Shown here one piece after another: positions 11,045 to 22,790 of a stretch of 64,000 nucleotides of DNA. Position 1 is the first letter of the stretch. Every line of letters starts with the position of its first letter. The DNA is from Lamellibrachia columna (lineage: Eukaryota; Annelida; Polychaeta; Sabellida; Siboglinidae): contig OY759261.1 in the NCBI GenBank assembly GCA_963662155.1, positions 44,390,056 through 44,454,055 of the forward strand. The letters are read 5' to 3'. The notes beneath the pieces are model-generated. The model ran no database searches. It was not told the origin of the DNA and saw only the letters and a program-made list of their open reading frames with translations. The position numbers were made by a program, and so were the translations under genes.

Positions 11045-12174
11045 TTAACGAGGTGTCTGGGGGGGACAGTAGTTGGACTTAGCGCAGTACTCCCCTCCTT
11101 CTGTGACCAACCAACCGTAAGATGTAGGGTATAATACAGGTGGGTTGGAATCCAAAGCATAAAGCCAAATTGCTACTTGCAGATGGGCTCTGGCTACATT
11201 TTGTTCGAACGTTTCACTTGTGGGTGGTAATGAACACAGCTTTGGTGCGGAAGCCTTGTTTCTGCTTACTTTAGAGAACCACATTTGTTGGCGTGCTTCC
11301 GTCATCGAATTACATCTTTGATGACCATAGCAGGCCAACATGAAATATGTGGCCTGGTCCACTACTTCCGAAAACGGTGGTCCGCCTGTGTTTCCCAGTA
11401 AGTTGAGATAACGTTGGCCATGTCTCAGAACTTTCAGAGCTGCAACCTAGCCAACGCCAAAATATAAAGCCACAGCATCACAACCTGTGAGACCGTGAGC
11501 AGCTAATAGATCTGGGACGATGGAGCTGTGCTGTTCTGTAGCTGCGTTGATATCTAGGACACTTCGTCCTTGAATTGGCGAAACCATTAGAACTTTGCAG
11601 GATATACTGCCCTGGTGACAGAAATACAACAAGAGAACAAAGATGTCGGTGTCATCTGCAACGACAAGGACGGTACCATCTTCAACATGTGAAACTTGCT
11701 GCACAATCAGAGTGTCTCCCTCCTCCTGCGTTGTAGCCATGTATTGACGTTTGTTTACACAACCATTTGCGATTTCTACAGGAACCGGGTGATGACTAGT
11801 TTATGTTTTTGAAAGTCAGCCTTGTGCGAAACCAAATCCACGACGATGAGCGCAATCAATTGATCTTTGTTTGTGGTGAGGGTTATGACGACTTTTTGTG
11901 GTGGCAGACGAGCTGTGCAACGTGATGTGTAGACCCTGCTTGCTCTTTTGTCCCTGCCGCGTCGGGTTGCCTCCTTAGTACTGCCCTCAATGTATCTGTC
12001 GAACACCAAATATACGTCTCTTTTCGCCAACTGACCGTGTAGGTAACTGCTGAACCGGACAAGGTAGTCGTGTACAGTGCCAGATGTTGGCCAAGGCACT
12101 ACCCAGAGGACAGGGCACCCATCGAGGAACGTTGCCTGCACATCTTGTTCAGCCAGCCGCCTTGACACTTCCAC
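11045..12174 (-). pseudogene. Broken PIN-like protein of an unnamed invertebrate family
   Basis: Three minus-strand frames appear to be parts of one protein, read from 12174 downwards. The first (12174-11776) has LDGCPVLWVVPWPTSGTV, then VYLVFDRYIEGSTKEATR. The second (11740-11447) has LVVADDTDIFVLLLYFCHQG and AAHGLTGCDAVALYFGVG. The third (11362-11045) has ARAHLQVAIWLYAL and a C-terminal GWLV. The Asp-rich 'VVADDTD' and 'GCD' motifs resemble those of PIN/FEN-type nucleases. Similar uncharacterised proteins are, to my memory, multi-copy in amphioxus, echinoderms and cnidarians and are possibly carried by mobile elements. Gaps and stops between the frames show it is broken, or that introns are present. 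Function is not established. Confidence 0.5.
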
Positions 12175-12329
12175 CTTAAGCGCATTCTTGAGATTGGATT
12201 ATTTCGTTTTGGCATCCCTCATATTTTCATTTTCATCGAACATAGACGTAGGGATAGGTGATAGTTCATGGCCCATTAGCGTGGTTGTGTCAAGCTCTTG
12301 CATAGATGGCTTCCGTGTCAAACACTTTA

Positions 12330-13190
12330 GCATCTTTTGGAGTCAGATTGGCAAAAATGTATCAGTGGTATACTACAGTGTACCACAGGGATCAATACTC
12401 AGCCCAATGTTATTTGTTATCTTTGTAAACGACATTGACTCGTCTGTAGTAAGCTCCCTCTTAAACTTTGCTGATGACAGGAAAGCATTGAGGCAAGTCT
12501 GAGGTTGAATACGCTTTAACTCTCCAGGAACACCTCTATTCTATAAATGGAATCAGGATTAGCAGCTGTTGTTCAAATTCACTAAATGCAAATGCCTGCA
12601 CATAACATACAACAACCCGAACTACGACTATTTTATGGACGATGAACGTATATAATTGATAGATATGGAGAAAGAGTACACATAAAAAAATCACTGAAAG
12701 TAAAGCAGCAAAAAAACTACGTAGTCAAGAAAGCAAATATAATAATAGGGACAATTTGTAGGGCTTACACAGACAAAAGTATGAAAAACATCAAAAACTT
12801 ATACATCACCTTGGTCCGACCCAACATCGAAAACAGCCAACAGGCATGGTGCCCATATCTTCAGAAGATACAGAAAGATTACAAAGGGCCATTAAGATAT
12901 CATTGGAATCTCTAAGGTATTATCTAAGATTGCGAAAGGGTGGTACTATTGTATATACAAGAAAGGAGGAAAAGGGCTGATATGCTTGAAGTTTTCAGAT
13001 TATTAATGGATTTCCTGACACAGACACCAAGAGAATATTCGAGCTAAACCGTACCTCCGCACAGGAAGACACATCAAGTCAATAGTACGACACCACAGCC
13101 GACTAAACACACGCCAAAGGTTCTTTTCACAGCGAGTAATCAAACCACGGAATACCCCCACCAAGCGACTGTGTCATGCACTAACAATAA
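12330..13190 (+). pseudogene. LINE reverse-transcriptase fragment
   Basis: SVPQGSILSPMLFVIFVNDI followed by NFADD is the reverse-transcriptase core (motifs B'-C, catalytic Ala-Asp-Asp) on the plus strand. Downstream, in shifted frames, come LYITLVRPNIENSQQAW and, near the end, RQRFFSQRVI, the usual thumb and tail blocks of CR1/jockey-type LINEs. Several stops and frameshifts. It lies between the PIN-like relic and the PC-esterase-like gene. Confidence 0.75.
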
Positions 13191-13265
13191 ACAATTATAT
13201 ATATAAAAATTATTGTCATAACTACTGTTTGGGGGCTATATATGAGCCAGTGGGCTCCGTGCCCC

Positions 13266-13343
13266 AAACAAGTGCAAGGTATGTTCAAGGTATGTTCAAC
13301 GTATGTTCAAGGTATGTTCAACGTATGTTCAACGTACGTTCAT
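13266..13343. repeat. 11-bp tandem repeat, about 6 copies
   Basis: GTATGTTCAAG and GTATGTTCAAC units alternate. It lies between the LINE fragment and the 3' end of the minus-strand gene. Confidence 0.85.
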
Positions 13344-13377
13344 CAATGTATATATCAACGATGATGTATCAGCACTG

Positions 13378-14535
13378 TTAATTTGCGCAAAATGTTTGGA
13401 ACCAGTTTGACAAAACAACGTCATACCATTGCGACTTCAAGTGCACGCCATCCAGCGACCACTCAGACACTCCGAGCGACATGTCATAGATGTCGAAGAA
13501 CGTCGATATCTTCCCGTCTTTTATCGTAAATTCTGGCCGAAGGACATCGAAAAGTTCTCTGTTCAATCGCTCTATTTGCTCGTTGGTGTTATATTTGCCT
13601 TCGAAAGTGACGTTTATCCAGATCTTAGGTTTCTTCTGCAGGTTTTCGCTGATTTTGCTGAACCAGAACACTTGTGTCCGGTTAGGAACGTACATGTTAA
13701 TGAGAATCTTCAGGTAGTCAATGTAGGCACGTACTTTATTTTGTTCGTATCTCGCCTTGTCGTGACTCGACGAGAAAAGCAGTATGACATCCGGGTAGTT
13801 GCCCACAAGATATTCGCTAAGTATAAACTCCTGATTCGTGTTTGACTGGTGGCAACCTTGAGGAGTTTCCTGAGGACAGTTCACCTGCCACTGGTTTCGG
13901 ACCGTGGTCACTTCCGTGTCCTGGAAGAACTCCATCGCGATGTACTCGATATTTACTTTCAAAGATCCGTCTGAGCACGACTCGGTGATGCTTCTGCACC
14001 CACTGCAATCTCTGTAATGCACAACGATGTCTGAAGCCATCAGATTAGTCCCTTCTATGAAATAGTTCATGTCGGGGATTGTGAGTTCACTTTCAACTTT
14101 TACAGTGCGACATTTCATAGACTTTTCCAGAAGTCGTTTCAATGCGTTAAGGTACCGCAGTCCGTTGGAATCCCCAAGAACGACAAGTTTCGTGATGTTC
14201 CGTCGCGTCAGGCACTCGCGCAAGTATTCCTTCGGGATGTATCTGAAAGGGAGGCGACATGCATCTGGCAGGAAGGTCGAATTGACCCAGCGACCACCCG
14301 TCGGGAAGTAATTGTGTTCGATGCAATATTTCCTGATTACATCTACTGAACATAGAGGCACGTGTTTGAAGACATCAGCTGGTTTCGGTTTCTTCTGTTG
14401 AATCTTTCCACCCCATATCGATGATATCGCTGGCGGTGACCAGTAGAAAATCAGAAACCACAAATAGTACGCGCTGACTGCTACGACAGTTACAGCGATA
14501 GTACGTCGCGTTTTGTTCGAACAGGTCATCGTCAA
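13378..14535 (-). CDS. Type II membrane protein with SGNH/PC-esterase-like domain
   Basis: Intact single-exon ORF of 385 aa. Residues 1-11 are short and basic (NKTRR), followed by a hydrophobic span at about 12-32 (VTVVAVSAYYLWFLIFYW). This is a signal-anchor, so the bulk should face the Golgi lumen or cell exterior. Near residue 118, LVVLGDSNGLRYLNAL carries the GDS of an SGNH esterase block I. Near the C-terminus, SLDGVHLKSQWYD supplies a D-x-x-H pair. This layout is shared by PC-esterase, CAS1 and NXPE proteins, which in known cases modify glycans or act at the cell surface. Cysteines (about 12) and N-glycosylation sites (NST, NIT, NRT, NVT) fit a secreted-side domain. The start is the ATG ahead of the basic patch. 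I infer O-acyl esterase or transferase activity only from the fold. No introns and no disabling changes were seen, so it is probably functional or a young retrogene. Confidence 0.8.
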   Translation of the reverse strand: MTMTCSNKTRRTIAVTVVAVSAYYLWFLIFYWSPPAISSIWGGKIQQKKPKPADVFKHVPLCSVDVIRKYCIEHNYFPTGGRWVNSTFLPDACRLPFRYIPKEYLRECLTRRNITKLVVLGDSNGLRYLNALKRLLEKSMKCRTVKVESELTIPDMNYFIEGTNLMASDIVVHYRDCSGCRSITESCSDGSLKVNIEYIAMEFFQDTEVTTVRNQWQVNCPQETPQGCHQSNTNQEFILSEYLVGNYPDVILLFSSSHDKARYEQNKVRAYIDYLKILINMYVPNRTQVFWFSKISENLQKKPKIWINVTFEGKYNTNEQIERLNRELFDVLRPEFTIKDGKISTFFDIYDMSLGVSEWSLDGVHLKSQWYDVVLSNWFQTFCAN

Positions 14536-16130
14536 GTTCTACGGAACGTGATGATCACGAGCGACGCCGTTTTCGGTCAGACCAAATGGTCAAATACGTG
14601 TGTCTGAAACAGTAGACCAGTTCATCTGAGTGAGCTCTGTCAACAGGCTACGTTTAAAGAGAGCATCTGCTTAAAGAACCTGAAGCAGTACATACTTCAG
14701 AACACAATGTTGCATTGGTGGCCATTTTAACGTTTTGTCTCCTTATAAGAAAACTGAACCATTAAAAATTCTGAAAGAAAAATCACAGTCACCGCCATCA
14801 GGTCGTCGATATTCTGAGCACGTTTCGTCAAAATCACATGCTTTCAGCTATCTTAATCATGTCACAAACGCGCCTACCCTCAATATTGGCATTTTTTTGG
14901 TGCTAAATATTAATAATCCTACTGGTGTTGTGGGAATGTAACCACCAAAATAACTTCGCGTCTTCGAATCCGCTTCAAACTGCAACATCTCACTGCCAAA
15001 GGTGTAACATCTCACTGCCAAAGGTGTAACATCTCACTGCCAAAGGTGCGACATTTTGGACTTTCCAACCTCGCTTGCTGAATACAGTTACTTTTTGGCA
15101 AATAAAATAAGTGAAATAGGCTAAATTGCGTATTTTGGGCACTACATTTTCAGAAGTGTAACTGTCGTATGACCTCTATGTCGCTCTCAGGCAGATATGT
15201 CTTATATACGGCGACCTCTGCGGTTTACATCCTGGCACAATGTGGTAAGAACAAGAAAGAAAGACGCTTTCTCCATAGAAGGTTTGCACCTCGGGCGCCA
15301 AACTTACAGGGATTAATCTACGGACCCAACGAATGAAACGTAACGCCTTTATTTTTTTAAATACCCCGTATATTAAGGGTTCTTAGAGGTTTTATGGTAA
15401 ATCAAATGTTCGCTACGTAAAACGTTAACTTCCAACAATCGCAGAAACCACGCACGCGCGCGGCGAATACTTCGGTACGTAAACCGTTTGACAGTATGTA
15501 GCGCCATCTGGGCGGTTTATATTAATTATAGTCGAAAACATGCACCCACGTATTGGCCCGATGTCGCAGACCTAGGTATCCATGGGTCTAAATTCACGCG
15601 ACCTTCAACATTTCGAACATGCAACTAGTATTGCATCACGTGCGTGACGTGATTGTTTCTGGTAATACGTTTAACGTTCCCTTAAACAATCTCGAGGGAA
15701 TTGATGGCATATTGGCCTGAGGCATTTGGTATCATGACTGTTATCCTGTCCTGGGGACGGGCTTTTTGCTAGTATACTTAACTAGCTCATTTATACAACA
15801 GTGCGAGTTTTGATAGTGCATGTGTGCAGAAGGAGAAAGAACATGCATGAATAGTTGAGTGTATATATTGAAATATGTGTTATAATATGAAATATAAATG
15901 GTGATAGTATTGATGCTTGCATTTAAAATAGAATGTAAGTTCATGTAACTTTATTAACTAATATATATTTTTAATAATATTTTTAAGTGGTTAAATTCAA
16001 TAATTAAAATGGTATGGTTAGTATAAGATAATATTAGTGTATTATAGAAAATAATTTAAATTTCTAGAGGTAACACATATTTTAATCTGGTTAATATACC
16101 GTCCGTTTTGGAACAATTGTTTGATATATT
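14536..16130. other. No gene recognised; one short tandem repeat
   Basis: Upstream of the minus-strand gene. It contains a 22-bp triplicate at 14982-15049 and otherwise only short open frames. Confidence 0.45.
14982..15049. repeat. 22-bp tandem repeat, 3 copies
   Basis: AACATCTCACTGCCAAAGG recurs at 14984, 15006 and 15028, an exact 22-bp period. Confidence 0.9.
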
Positions 16131-16139
16131 TGTCAGTGT

Positions 16140-17235
16140 TTTTTTCCTATTTAATTTTGTATCTAAAGTCAGTCCTAAAAATAATTATTCCACTCGTTCT
16201 ATGTTGATATTATTGATGTTGAGGAACACGTGTATTTAGCTTTATTGGGAATTTGAAAGGTCATATATTTAGATTTAGTTTTGTTTAATGATTGAATCTC
16301 ATGTGCAATAGTTTGACCTATGCTTGTAAAATAGTTATTGAATTTATTTTCAATATCCGTTTTATTTGTTATATTAATGCCATTACTTTCAAAATATTAT
16401 ATTTTTGAAAGAATTTCATTTGTGATTTTCCAAGTATTTCAGATGTCATTTTGGAAACGGTTAAAGCATAACTCAAAATAATGTTTTTTTGCTTGCACTA
16501 ATATTTTTCTTTAAACGTTCAAAGGTTGGTGAGAATGACCTCATAGTTAGGTGAATAATCTTAATGTCGAAATGTGATAGATATTAGAAGACCCTATGTG
16601 ATAGAAGCAGAATGTTTATATTTATTGAATTTCATGATTTTGATTGGCATATGCTTATCCTTTGCTCGCATAATGTCTTCATGTATTATGTTTTAATTTA
16701 AATTGAGATCAGCCTTTGAACATTTATTTGGTTTGTTATAGATTTCCTCAGAGGTAATTTAATTTTTAACACTATGCATTGCTACTTTGTTTTGTAATTT
16801 TACTCTTCCGAATTTAGGAGAAATTTAGTTTTTAGAGTGATATCCATGAATAGGAAGTATGGTTGAAGATAAAAAGCTTTAGTGAAGATCCCTACTGTAC
16901 TTTCTAATATAAATGTATTTAACTAGTTCTAGTGCCGCGGGTTGGTAATACAGTTTTAAGATATATGTTGTAAATAATCAGTTCCTGCAGTGAGCTGATT
17001 TGTTTAATCATGGCTTTGATAATTACGTGGTCGTTATGGGTCCAGCAGTATCAAAACAAATCACTGTATATTCTATTTTTGTTAAGCTTGAGTAAAGTTA
17101 TGCTCTGTAATAATGAGATTACTGCTATTTTTCAAAGTAGATAAAGTCGCTTTAAATTCATCGCTGCAATTTTTTTTCGTTACATTAATTTAACCTGCCA
17201 CAATCAAGTTTATCGGCAGAGAAATTATCTGCCGA
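16140..17235 (-). pseudogene. Decayed LINE: endonuclease and linker region
   Basis: On the minus strand near 17210 the sequence reads NLIVAG, one stop, INVT, the endonuclease 'GDFN/GDIN' block. Near 17150-17060 come further endonuclease-like words. At 16410-16250 an open stretch reads GINITNKTDIENKFNNYFTS, then IGQTIAHEIQ, the linker ahead of the reverse transcriptase in CR1/L2-type LINEs. Many stops, so it is old. The reverse transcriptase that should follow below 16140 was not recognised. Confidence 0.6.
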
Positions 17236-17734
17236 CATGCTTACATACATGACTGATAGGTCAAGAAATACTTAGACTATATATAAACAAACGTATTTGG
17301 ATATAGGGCTATCTCGGATTTTGCCCCGGATTGCATTGGTGACCATTTTTTAAGATGGCCGTGAAAACCAACGTTTCCGATATTTAAAGAACTACGTAAC
17401 CCAGGGCCGCAGTTTTGGTGTCAAAAAATAATGGAGAATTTGAATGTCGGAGAAGGTCAAATGTAAAATATTTGAAATCGTCGACCCAAAAACCTATATT
17501 TTGACACCACAGTGGCGGTTCTAAGTGGCATAGGGGAAACTAGGGCTAGTTGTATACACGGGCGTGACGTTACAGAGTCGTTTTACGAAAACATAGCACA
17601 CGTACGGAGTCACCGTCGACACGTAAAACTGTATTGGCTATGCGCACATTATATGGCCAGTCATCATAATAAATGAACGAATGAGTGAAGTTAATATCAA
17701 CTTAAGATGCTCGTCCTGTTGCAATACATATGAT
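17236..17734. other. Unassigned, with a short inverted repeat
   Basis: GGTGTCAAAA near 17420 and TTTTGACACC near 17497 face each other. GGGGCTAGTTGTATAC-like words occur here (17545) and at 6265. This may be a small TIR element; I could not define its ends. Confidence 0.3.
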
Positions 17735-18650
17735 AATAATAATAATCGTAAACTATGGCGCCTATATCCTCAGGAACCTGAGCTCAGAGGCGCAACAAAA
17801 CATAATCATTAGACATAATCGTGAACAGGGACGCACTAAAGTCATTATCAAAACGAGGGACAACCGAAGATTTACGGTGGAAATGCAATTTGGAATAAAT
17901 ATGTCTTGAGTTTTTATTCGGAAGATAATATTCAGATGTTTTCAAAGTGGTGGGGAATTTATTCCAGACCCTATGCGCAGCGACAGAGAAAGCACGTTTG
18001 CGCAAGTTAAGTTTTAAGTTGTATTTAAGTGGTGAAATTGATGATCTGAGCTGCCTAGGGATATTTGAAAGATGAAGGAGACTAGCCTAGTAGGGTGCTT
18101 GTTGTGTAGATAGAGCACGATGTGTAAGAGTGGATAGCTTAAAATAATTCGATGTGTAAAAGGAAGCCAGTGTAACTGTTTAAGTAGTGGTAGTGATGGT
18201 GAAATCCGAGGCGCTCTGAGTACCACACGAGCCAGACAATTGTATTACTCGTTGGAGTTTAGCCAAGCCTCTTTTAGCAATGTTATTTAGTAGTGAATTA
18301 CAATAGTCAAGGCGGCTTAATATTTTACAATGGTGTATCATTATTATCTAAAGCGATTATTGTTCTGTCTACGAGTTACTAAGCGGGCAGTTCTGTTGAA
18401 TGTTCAGTTCTAAAGCCATGTTGACTAATCATACAAAATATTATGTTGTTTGAAGTATGCATAAAGTTGATTATGGATAACCTTTTTGATTATTTTGGAA
18501 ATTACTGGTAGCAGTGATATAGGTATATAATTAGTAAAAATATAATCTTCTCCACTTTTGTAAATAGGAATTACTTTTGCATGTTTTTATTTATCTTGGA
18601 AAATTCCTGTATTTAATGTTTGTTTTGTTATTAGAGTGATTGGTTTGATA
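17735..18650 (-). pseudogene. Decayed LINE: RT start joined to 3' end
   Basis: On the minus strand at about 18590-18440 it reads IPIYKSGEDYIFTNYIPISL followed by LLPVISKIIKKVI, the first reverse-transcriptase block. At 18330-18200 it reads SRLDYCNSLLNNIAKRGLAK, then KQLHWLPFTHRI, and at 18005-17784 RKRAFSVAAHRVWNKFPTTL, the 3'-terminal coding blocks. The catalytic middle is missing, so an internal deletion is likely. The 3' end shows CTGAGCTCAGGTTCCTGAGG near 17780-17765 (minus) and an ATT-rich tail; the same 3' end is seen at 27855 (plus). Confidence 0.7.
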
Positions 18651-18828
18651 AAAAGCTAATTTTATATATTTTAGCTGTTTAAGAGATTTACTGTTTACTA
18701 GTTTTCAGGGGAAACCATCTATTATTTTTATTATTGTCTCTTCATCAATTTCCGTAAATTTAAACGCGATAGTTAAGTTCCTTTTTAAGTAATAACTAAA
18801 ATTGTTATCACTATCATTTCTAATTTTG
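18651..18828. other. AT-rich flank of the LTR retrotransposon
   Basis: May contain more of the LINE on the minus strand; no clear motif. Confidence 0.3.
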
Positions 18829-18968
18829 TTTCAATATGTCGTTTATTGTCACTATTGAATTGTTTAGTACACCGTACAATTCCGGCATTCACACCTTGTT
18901 ACCCGGCGGGCAAGACTAGTGCGCATGATCGTAGCTACAGTCTTTTGTACAAGTCACATCTTGACACA
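18829..18968 (-). repeat. 3' LTR (about 132-140 bp)
   Basis: In element sense it starts TGTGTCAAGATG and contains CAATAAATGACA near its end. A strict TG...CA reading gives 18837-18968. A shared extra TTTCAATA extends both copies by 8 bp and would bring the primer-binding site within 2 bp of the LTR, which I prefer. Confidence 0.88.
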
Positions 18969-19312
18969 TCCCTTTTGTTCTAAAAGAACTTAATGTCATT
19001 TTAAATTATGAGTATTCTACTTCTTAATCTATTCACAGCAAACAATTATAAGTAGTATGCAGTGCATGAACATGTAAAAACACATGCCCACAATTAGTCT
19101 TCATTGTAATATCGTCTATATACGACTATCAATAATTATGAATTAAATGTCGAATGTTCTCAAACATCTGAACGATTAATAATAATAATTATGAACTATA
19201 ACGTCAAATATTCTAAATAATCAGGTAAACTGGCCAATTAAATCGAAATTATTGTTAAATGATCAATCATTCTTGCCCAGTCCAATTTTCGATCAATGTT
19301 TTCACAGTACAA

Positions 19313-20827
19313 TCACTTTTGTACATACTCCGCCAGACGCGCAGGTCTTTTCTTCTGTCTGGTTGATCGTCTGATGATCAGCGGTTCACGGCTAATCACC
19401 GTCTCGTTCAGGGTGATGCTATTTTTCGCGACAGGAACAGCTGCATAGCGTTGCAGGTCATGTGACAGAACTGGCACAGGTGGTACTGTCTCGCGTGTTC
19501 TTCTTAGATGCACCCGATTTCGCCTGTATGTGCCCTCAGGTGTATCTACCTCATACGAACGCTCATCCAGTCGTCTTTGCACAACAGCCTTTTCCCATTC
19601 CTTTTGTCCGTGACGAAATGGCTGCAGTCGGACCACATCCCCTTCTTCTAGGACGGGCAGATCTTTGGCAGTCTTGTTGTAGTGTTTGGCCTGTTTACAT
19701 TGCAAATCCTTGAGGCGGATTCTGTCTTGGTTCAGATACTCTTCCCCTCGCGGTGCTAGAAACTTGCTGGACATCGGAAATAATGTCCGGGTTCTCCTGT
19801 TCAGTAAACGTTGTGCCGGGCTGCTTCCCAGGCCTTGTGTTGGTGTGTTCCTGATCTCTAACAGAGCAAGATAGGGGTCTGTCTGCGATTTCTTGCATTT
19901 GCGGAACATCAACTTTGCAGCTTTGACAGCCGCTTCTGCTTTCCCATTGGCATTTTGGTGCCCTGGTGCACTTGTTTGATGCTCGAAATCCCATTTCGCA
20001 GCGAATGTGCAGAACTCTTCCGACACGTACTGAGGTCCGTTATCACTCACGACCACATATGGTATGCCAAATCTAGCAAAGTGTGACTTCAGCTGTTTAA
20101 TCACGCTTGTTGTGGTTGTTGAGTTTATTCTGTCAACTTCCAAGAAGTTACTTGTGTAGTCGACTATGACTTGATAGTCTCGTCCTTCCCAGCTGAACAA
20201 GTCTACACCAACTTTCTCCCATTGTAGCGTCGGTGTTTCATGTGTTATGAGGGTTTCTTTCTGTTGCGACCTCTCATACGATCTGCATGCCTCGCAGTTC
20301 TCAACGACTTGTCTGATGTCTGCCGCCATGTTCGGCCAGTACAGACATTCATGTGCTCTTCGTAGCACACTTTCCACTCCAAGGTGTGATCTGTGGAGAC
20401 ATTCTTTCGTGAGTTTCCGCATTCCCTCGGGAATAACAACTCGTTCTCCGCGGAATATCAGTCCGTCGCTGACAGCAAGTTCATCTCTCATGCTGAAGTA
20501 TGCATGGACACTAGCTGGTACTTCATGCCTCGACTCTGGCCAACTTCGCTGTATCACATGTTTCAACATCTGCAATGTCTCATCCCTGTCCGTGCAAGTC
20601 TTGAGCATTTGCATGCGTTCTGTGCTGATTGGTAGATGCCTCACTGCATTCACAGCACCGAAGTTGTCAGTACCTCCACTGTGCGGCAGGTATGACCTTG
20701 AGAGTGTATCAGCAATATACATATCTTTCCCTTTGTGGTATACGACTTCAGTGTCGTACTGCAACATGCGAAGGAGCATTCCTTGCAGTCTCCTTGGTGC
20801 TTTGTATAGCGGTTTCTTCACGATCAT
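19313..20827 (-). pseudogene. RNase H end and integrase of the retrotransposon
   Basis: A 504-aa open frame. It begins in RNase H (MIVKKPLYKAPRRLQGMLLR, then DTLSRSYLP). It then gives the HHCC zinc region (HRSHLGVESVLRRAHECLYW and CEACRSYE), the catalytic core with Asp in VGVDLF, Asp in VVSDNGPQY and Glu in NGKAEAAVKAAK, and a basic C-terminal part. It ends with ARLAEYVQK. All three integrase acidic residues are visible, and this segment alone looks intact. Confidence 0.88.
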
Positions 20828-20843
20828 TTCCAGTGGCTAGTGA

Positions 20844-21326
20844 TCACTGTGTACGATTGTTCTTCTCCCGAATGTATACTGATGGAAACGTTCCAACGCG
20901 AACACATTCTTTCTCGATTTGAGCATATCGAGTTTCTGTGCTGGTGAGCGCACGACTTGCATACCCAATGGGTTTCCCGTTCTGAAGGAGTGCAGCTCCC
21001 AGTCCTCTTTCACAAGCGTCACATTCTACGACTAACTCGCTGTGTGGGTCGTAGCATGCAAGAACGGGGGTCTCCGTCGTCAGCTTCTTTACTTTCGCCA
21101 TTGCTTCGTCTTGTTCTTTGGTCCATTGCCATAGAACATCAGGCTGAGTCGGTCTCCTGATGGGCTCCATAGCGCTGGAGAGGCCAGGTAGGAACTTCGA
21201 TAAGTATCCTATTGTTCCCTGCGACCTCTGAATTCCCTTGACATCTGTCGGGTTTTCAATCTTGAGGATTGCCTCTATCTTCCTTTCGTCAGGTTTCAAA
21301 CCCTCGCTGGTCACCCTGTGTCTCAT
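20844..21326 (-). pseudogene. RT thumb and RNase H of the retrotransposon
   Basis: [18 protein letters not shown] and [13 protein letters not shown] are the connection motif. [18 protein letters not shown] and [20 protein letters not shown] are RNase H blocks. An in-frame TAG near 20838, where Lys or Gln is expected, separates it from the rest of RNase H. Confidence 0.85.
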
Positions 21327-21856
21327 GAAGTTGATTTCATCGAGTCTGAACTCGCATTTGTTGTTGTTGTCAACTTCATGCCTGTTTCTCTACATCTCTG
21401 CAGCAACAGTCTCAACTTCTTGTCATGATCTTGTTCGTCACGCCCGAACACCACTATGTCATCGGCGACACATACGACTCCGTCCAAACCCTCCAGTGTT
21501 TGGTTCAATTTCCTCTGGAAGATCTCTGCACTAACATTCATTCCGAATGGTAGACGATTCCATCGGTATCTACCGAACGGCGTTATGATGGTGGTGAGCA
21601 GACTGCTTTCGTGATCTAGTTCACAGTGCCAGTAGCCCGATTGTAGGTCTACCTTTGAAAGGACTCTTGCAGTTGACATCTCTGGTAGCACCTCTTCCAT
21701 TGTCGGTAATGGGTACAGTTCTCGTTGTAGAACTTTGTTGAGTGGCCTCGGGTCAATGCATACTCGCATCCTTCTTTGTCTGAATTGAAATTTGGTTGCA
21801 CCACTCAGTCGGCTCCTCGATGGGACATATGACTCCACTCTCAACCATTCTGTCAA
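21323..21856 (-). pseudogene. Retrotransposon reverse transcriptase core
   Basis: RVCIDPRPLNKVLQRELYPL, SKVDLQSGYWHCEL, RLPFGMNVSAEIFQ and CVADDIVVFGRDE give motifs 2 to 5, with catalytic Asp in VDLQSGYW and in VADD. It overlaps the previous frame by about 100 bp through a frameshift and runs out of frame again near 21330. Confidence 0.85.
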
Positions 21857-22748
21857 GTTCAGATTTTAGCTTGGGTTTGAGTGCAACTGGCACTCTTCTG
21901 GCAGAACATTGTACAGGTTTTGCACCCTCTTCCACGTGAAGGTGTACCTTTCCCGGTAGGGTTCCTAGTCCGCTATCGAATACGTCGGCGTATTCATCCA
22001 ACAAGTTTGTTGTCATGACTTGATGAAGTAGCTTGAAACAGTCATAATTCACTGTTATTAGTTCCATCTTTTCTGCTGCATGTCGACCCAGAAGAGGAGT
22101 AAAGTTTCCTTCGACTACTTCGAACTGCACGGAGTAACTTGTTTGATTAACCGGGTTGACCAACGTTGCCAACGTTTTGCCTATGACCTCTCTCGTGGTC
22201 CTATTCCACATATGTAATGTGACAACAGATGGGTGAATGTCATCTTTGCTGACATACTTTTTCGGTAACACATTCACGGTTGTGCCACTGTCGATTTGAA
22301 ATTTCACGGATTTGTCGTTCATCCACATTTCGGCATATATTGGGCCTTTGGTGTATCTGCCTTTATCCAAGGCCATGATGGATTCTTCATAGGTGCGGCC
22401 ACACCGGTCCACCGTATGCACCTTCTTGTTTCCAATCTTGCAGCAGTTTGAGAAGTGGTTTCTTCCCAAGCATCTCCTACACGTTCTCCCCCATGCCGGG
22501 CAACATACTTTCTTTTGTGGGTGAGCTCGTCCACAGAATTTACACGTGCGTTTAGTGTCACCATCACTGTATGTGGCGTTTTGTCTTCGCTGCATTGTCC
22601 TTTGACTGCGTAAATTGCCAGGTTTCCAAGCTGAATTTTGTCTGTCAGCATCACCAGAGTGAGATTTCTTAATTTTGTGTATCTCTGCAGAGACATTGAC
22701 TGACTTCATCTGTGCCGTTGCCGCCTCGTCGGAACGGCATATGTCCAT
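21753..22748 (-). pseudogene. Gag zinc knuckles, protease and start of RT
   Basis: A 331-aa frame. CKFCGRAHPQKKVCCPAWG plus CRRCLGRNHFSNCC are two Cys/His knuckles (about residues 70-110). FQIDSGTTVNVLPKKYV holds the aspartic protease Asp-Ser-Gly. The frame enters the reverse transcriptase (RRVPVALKPKLKSELDRMVE, then PTEWCNQ) and then shifts near 21780. Confidence 0.82.
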
Positions 22749-22790
22749 GGCTGCTTGTAACGTGAGTTGCCGCTTTTGGAGCAGGTGTTT

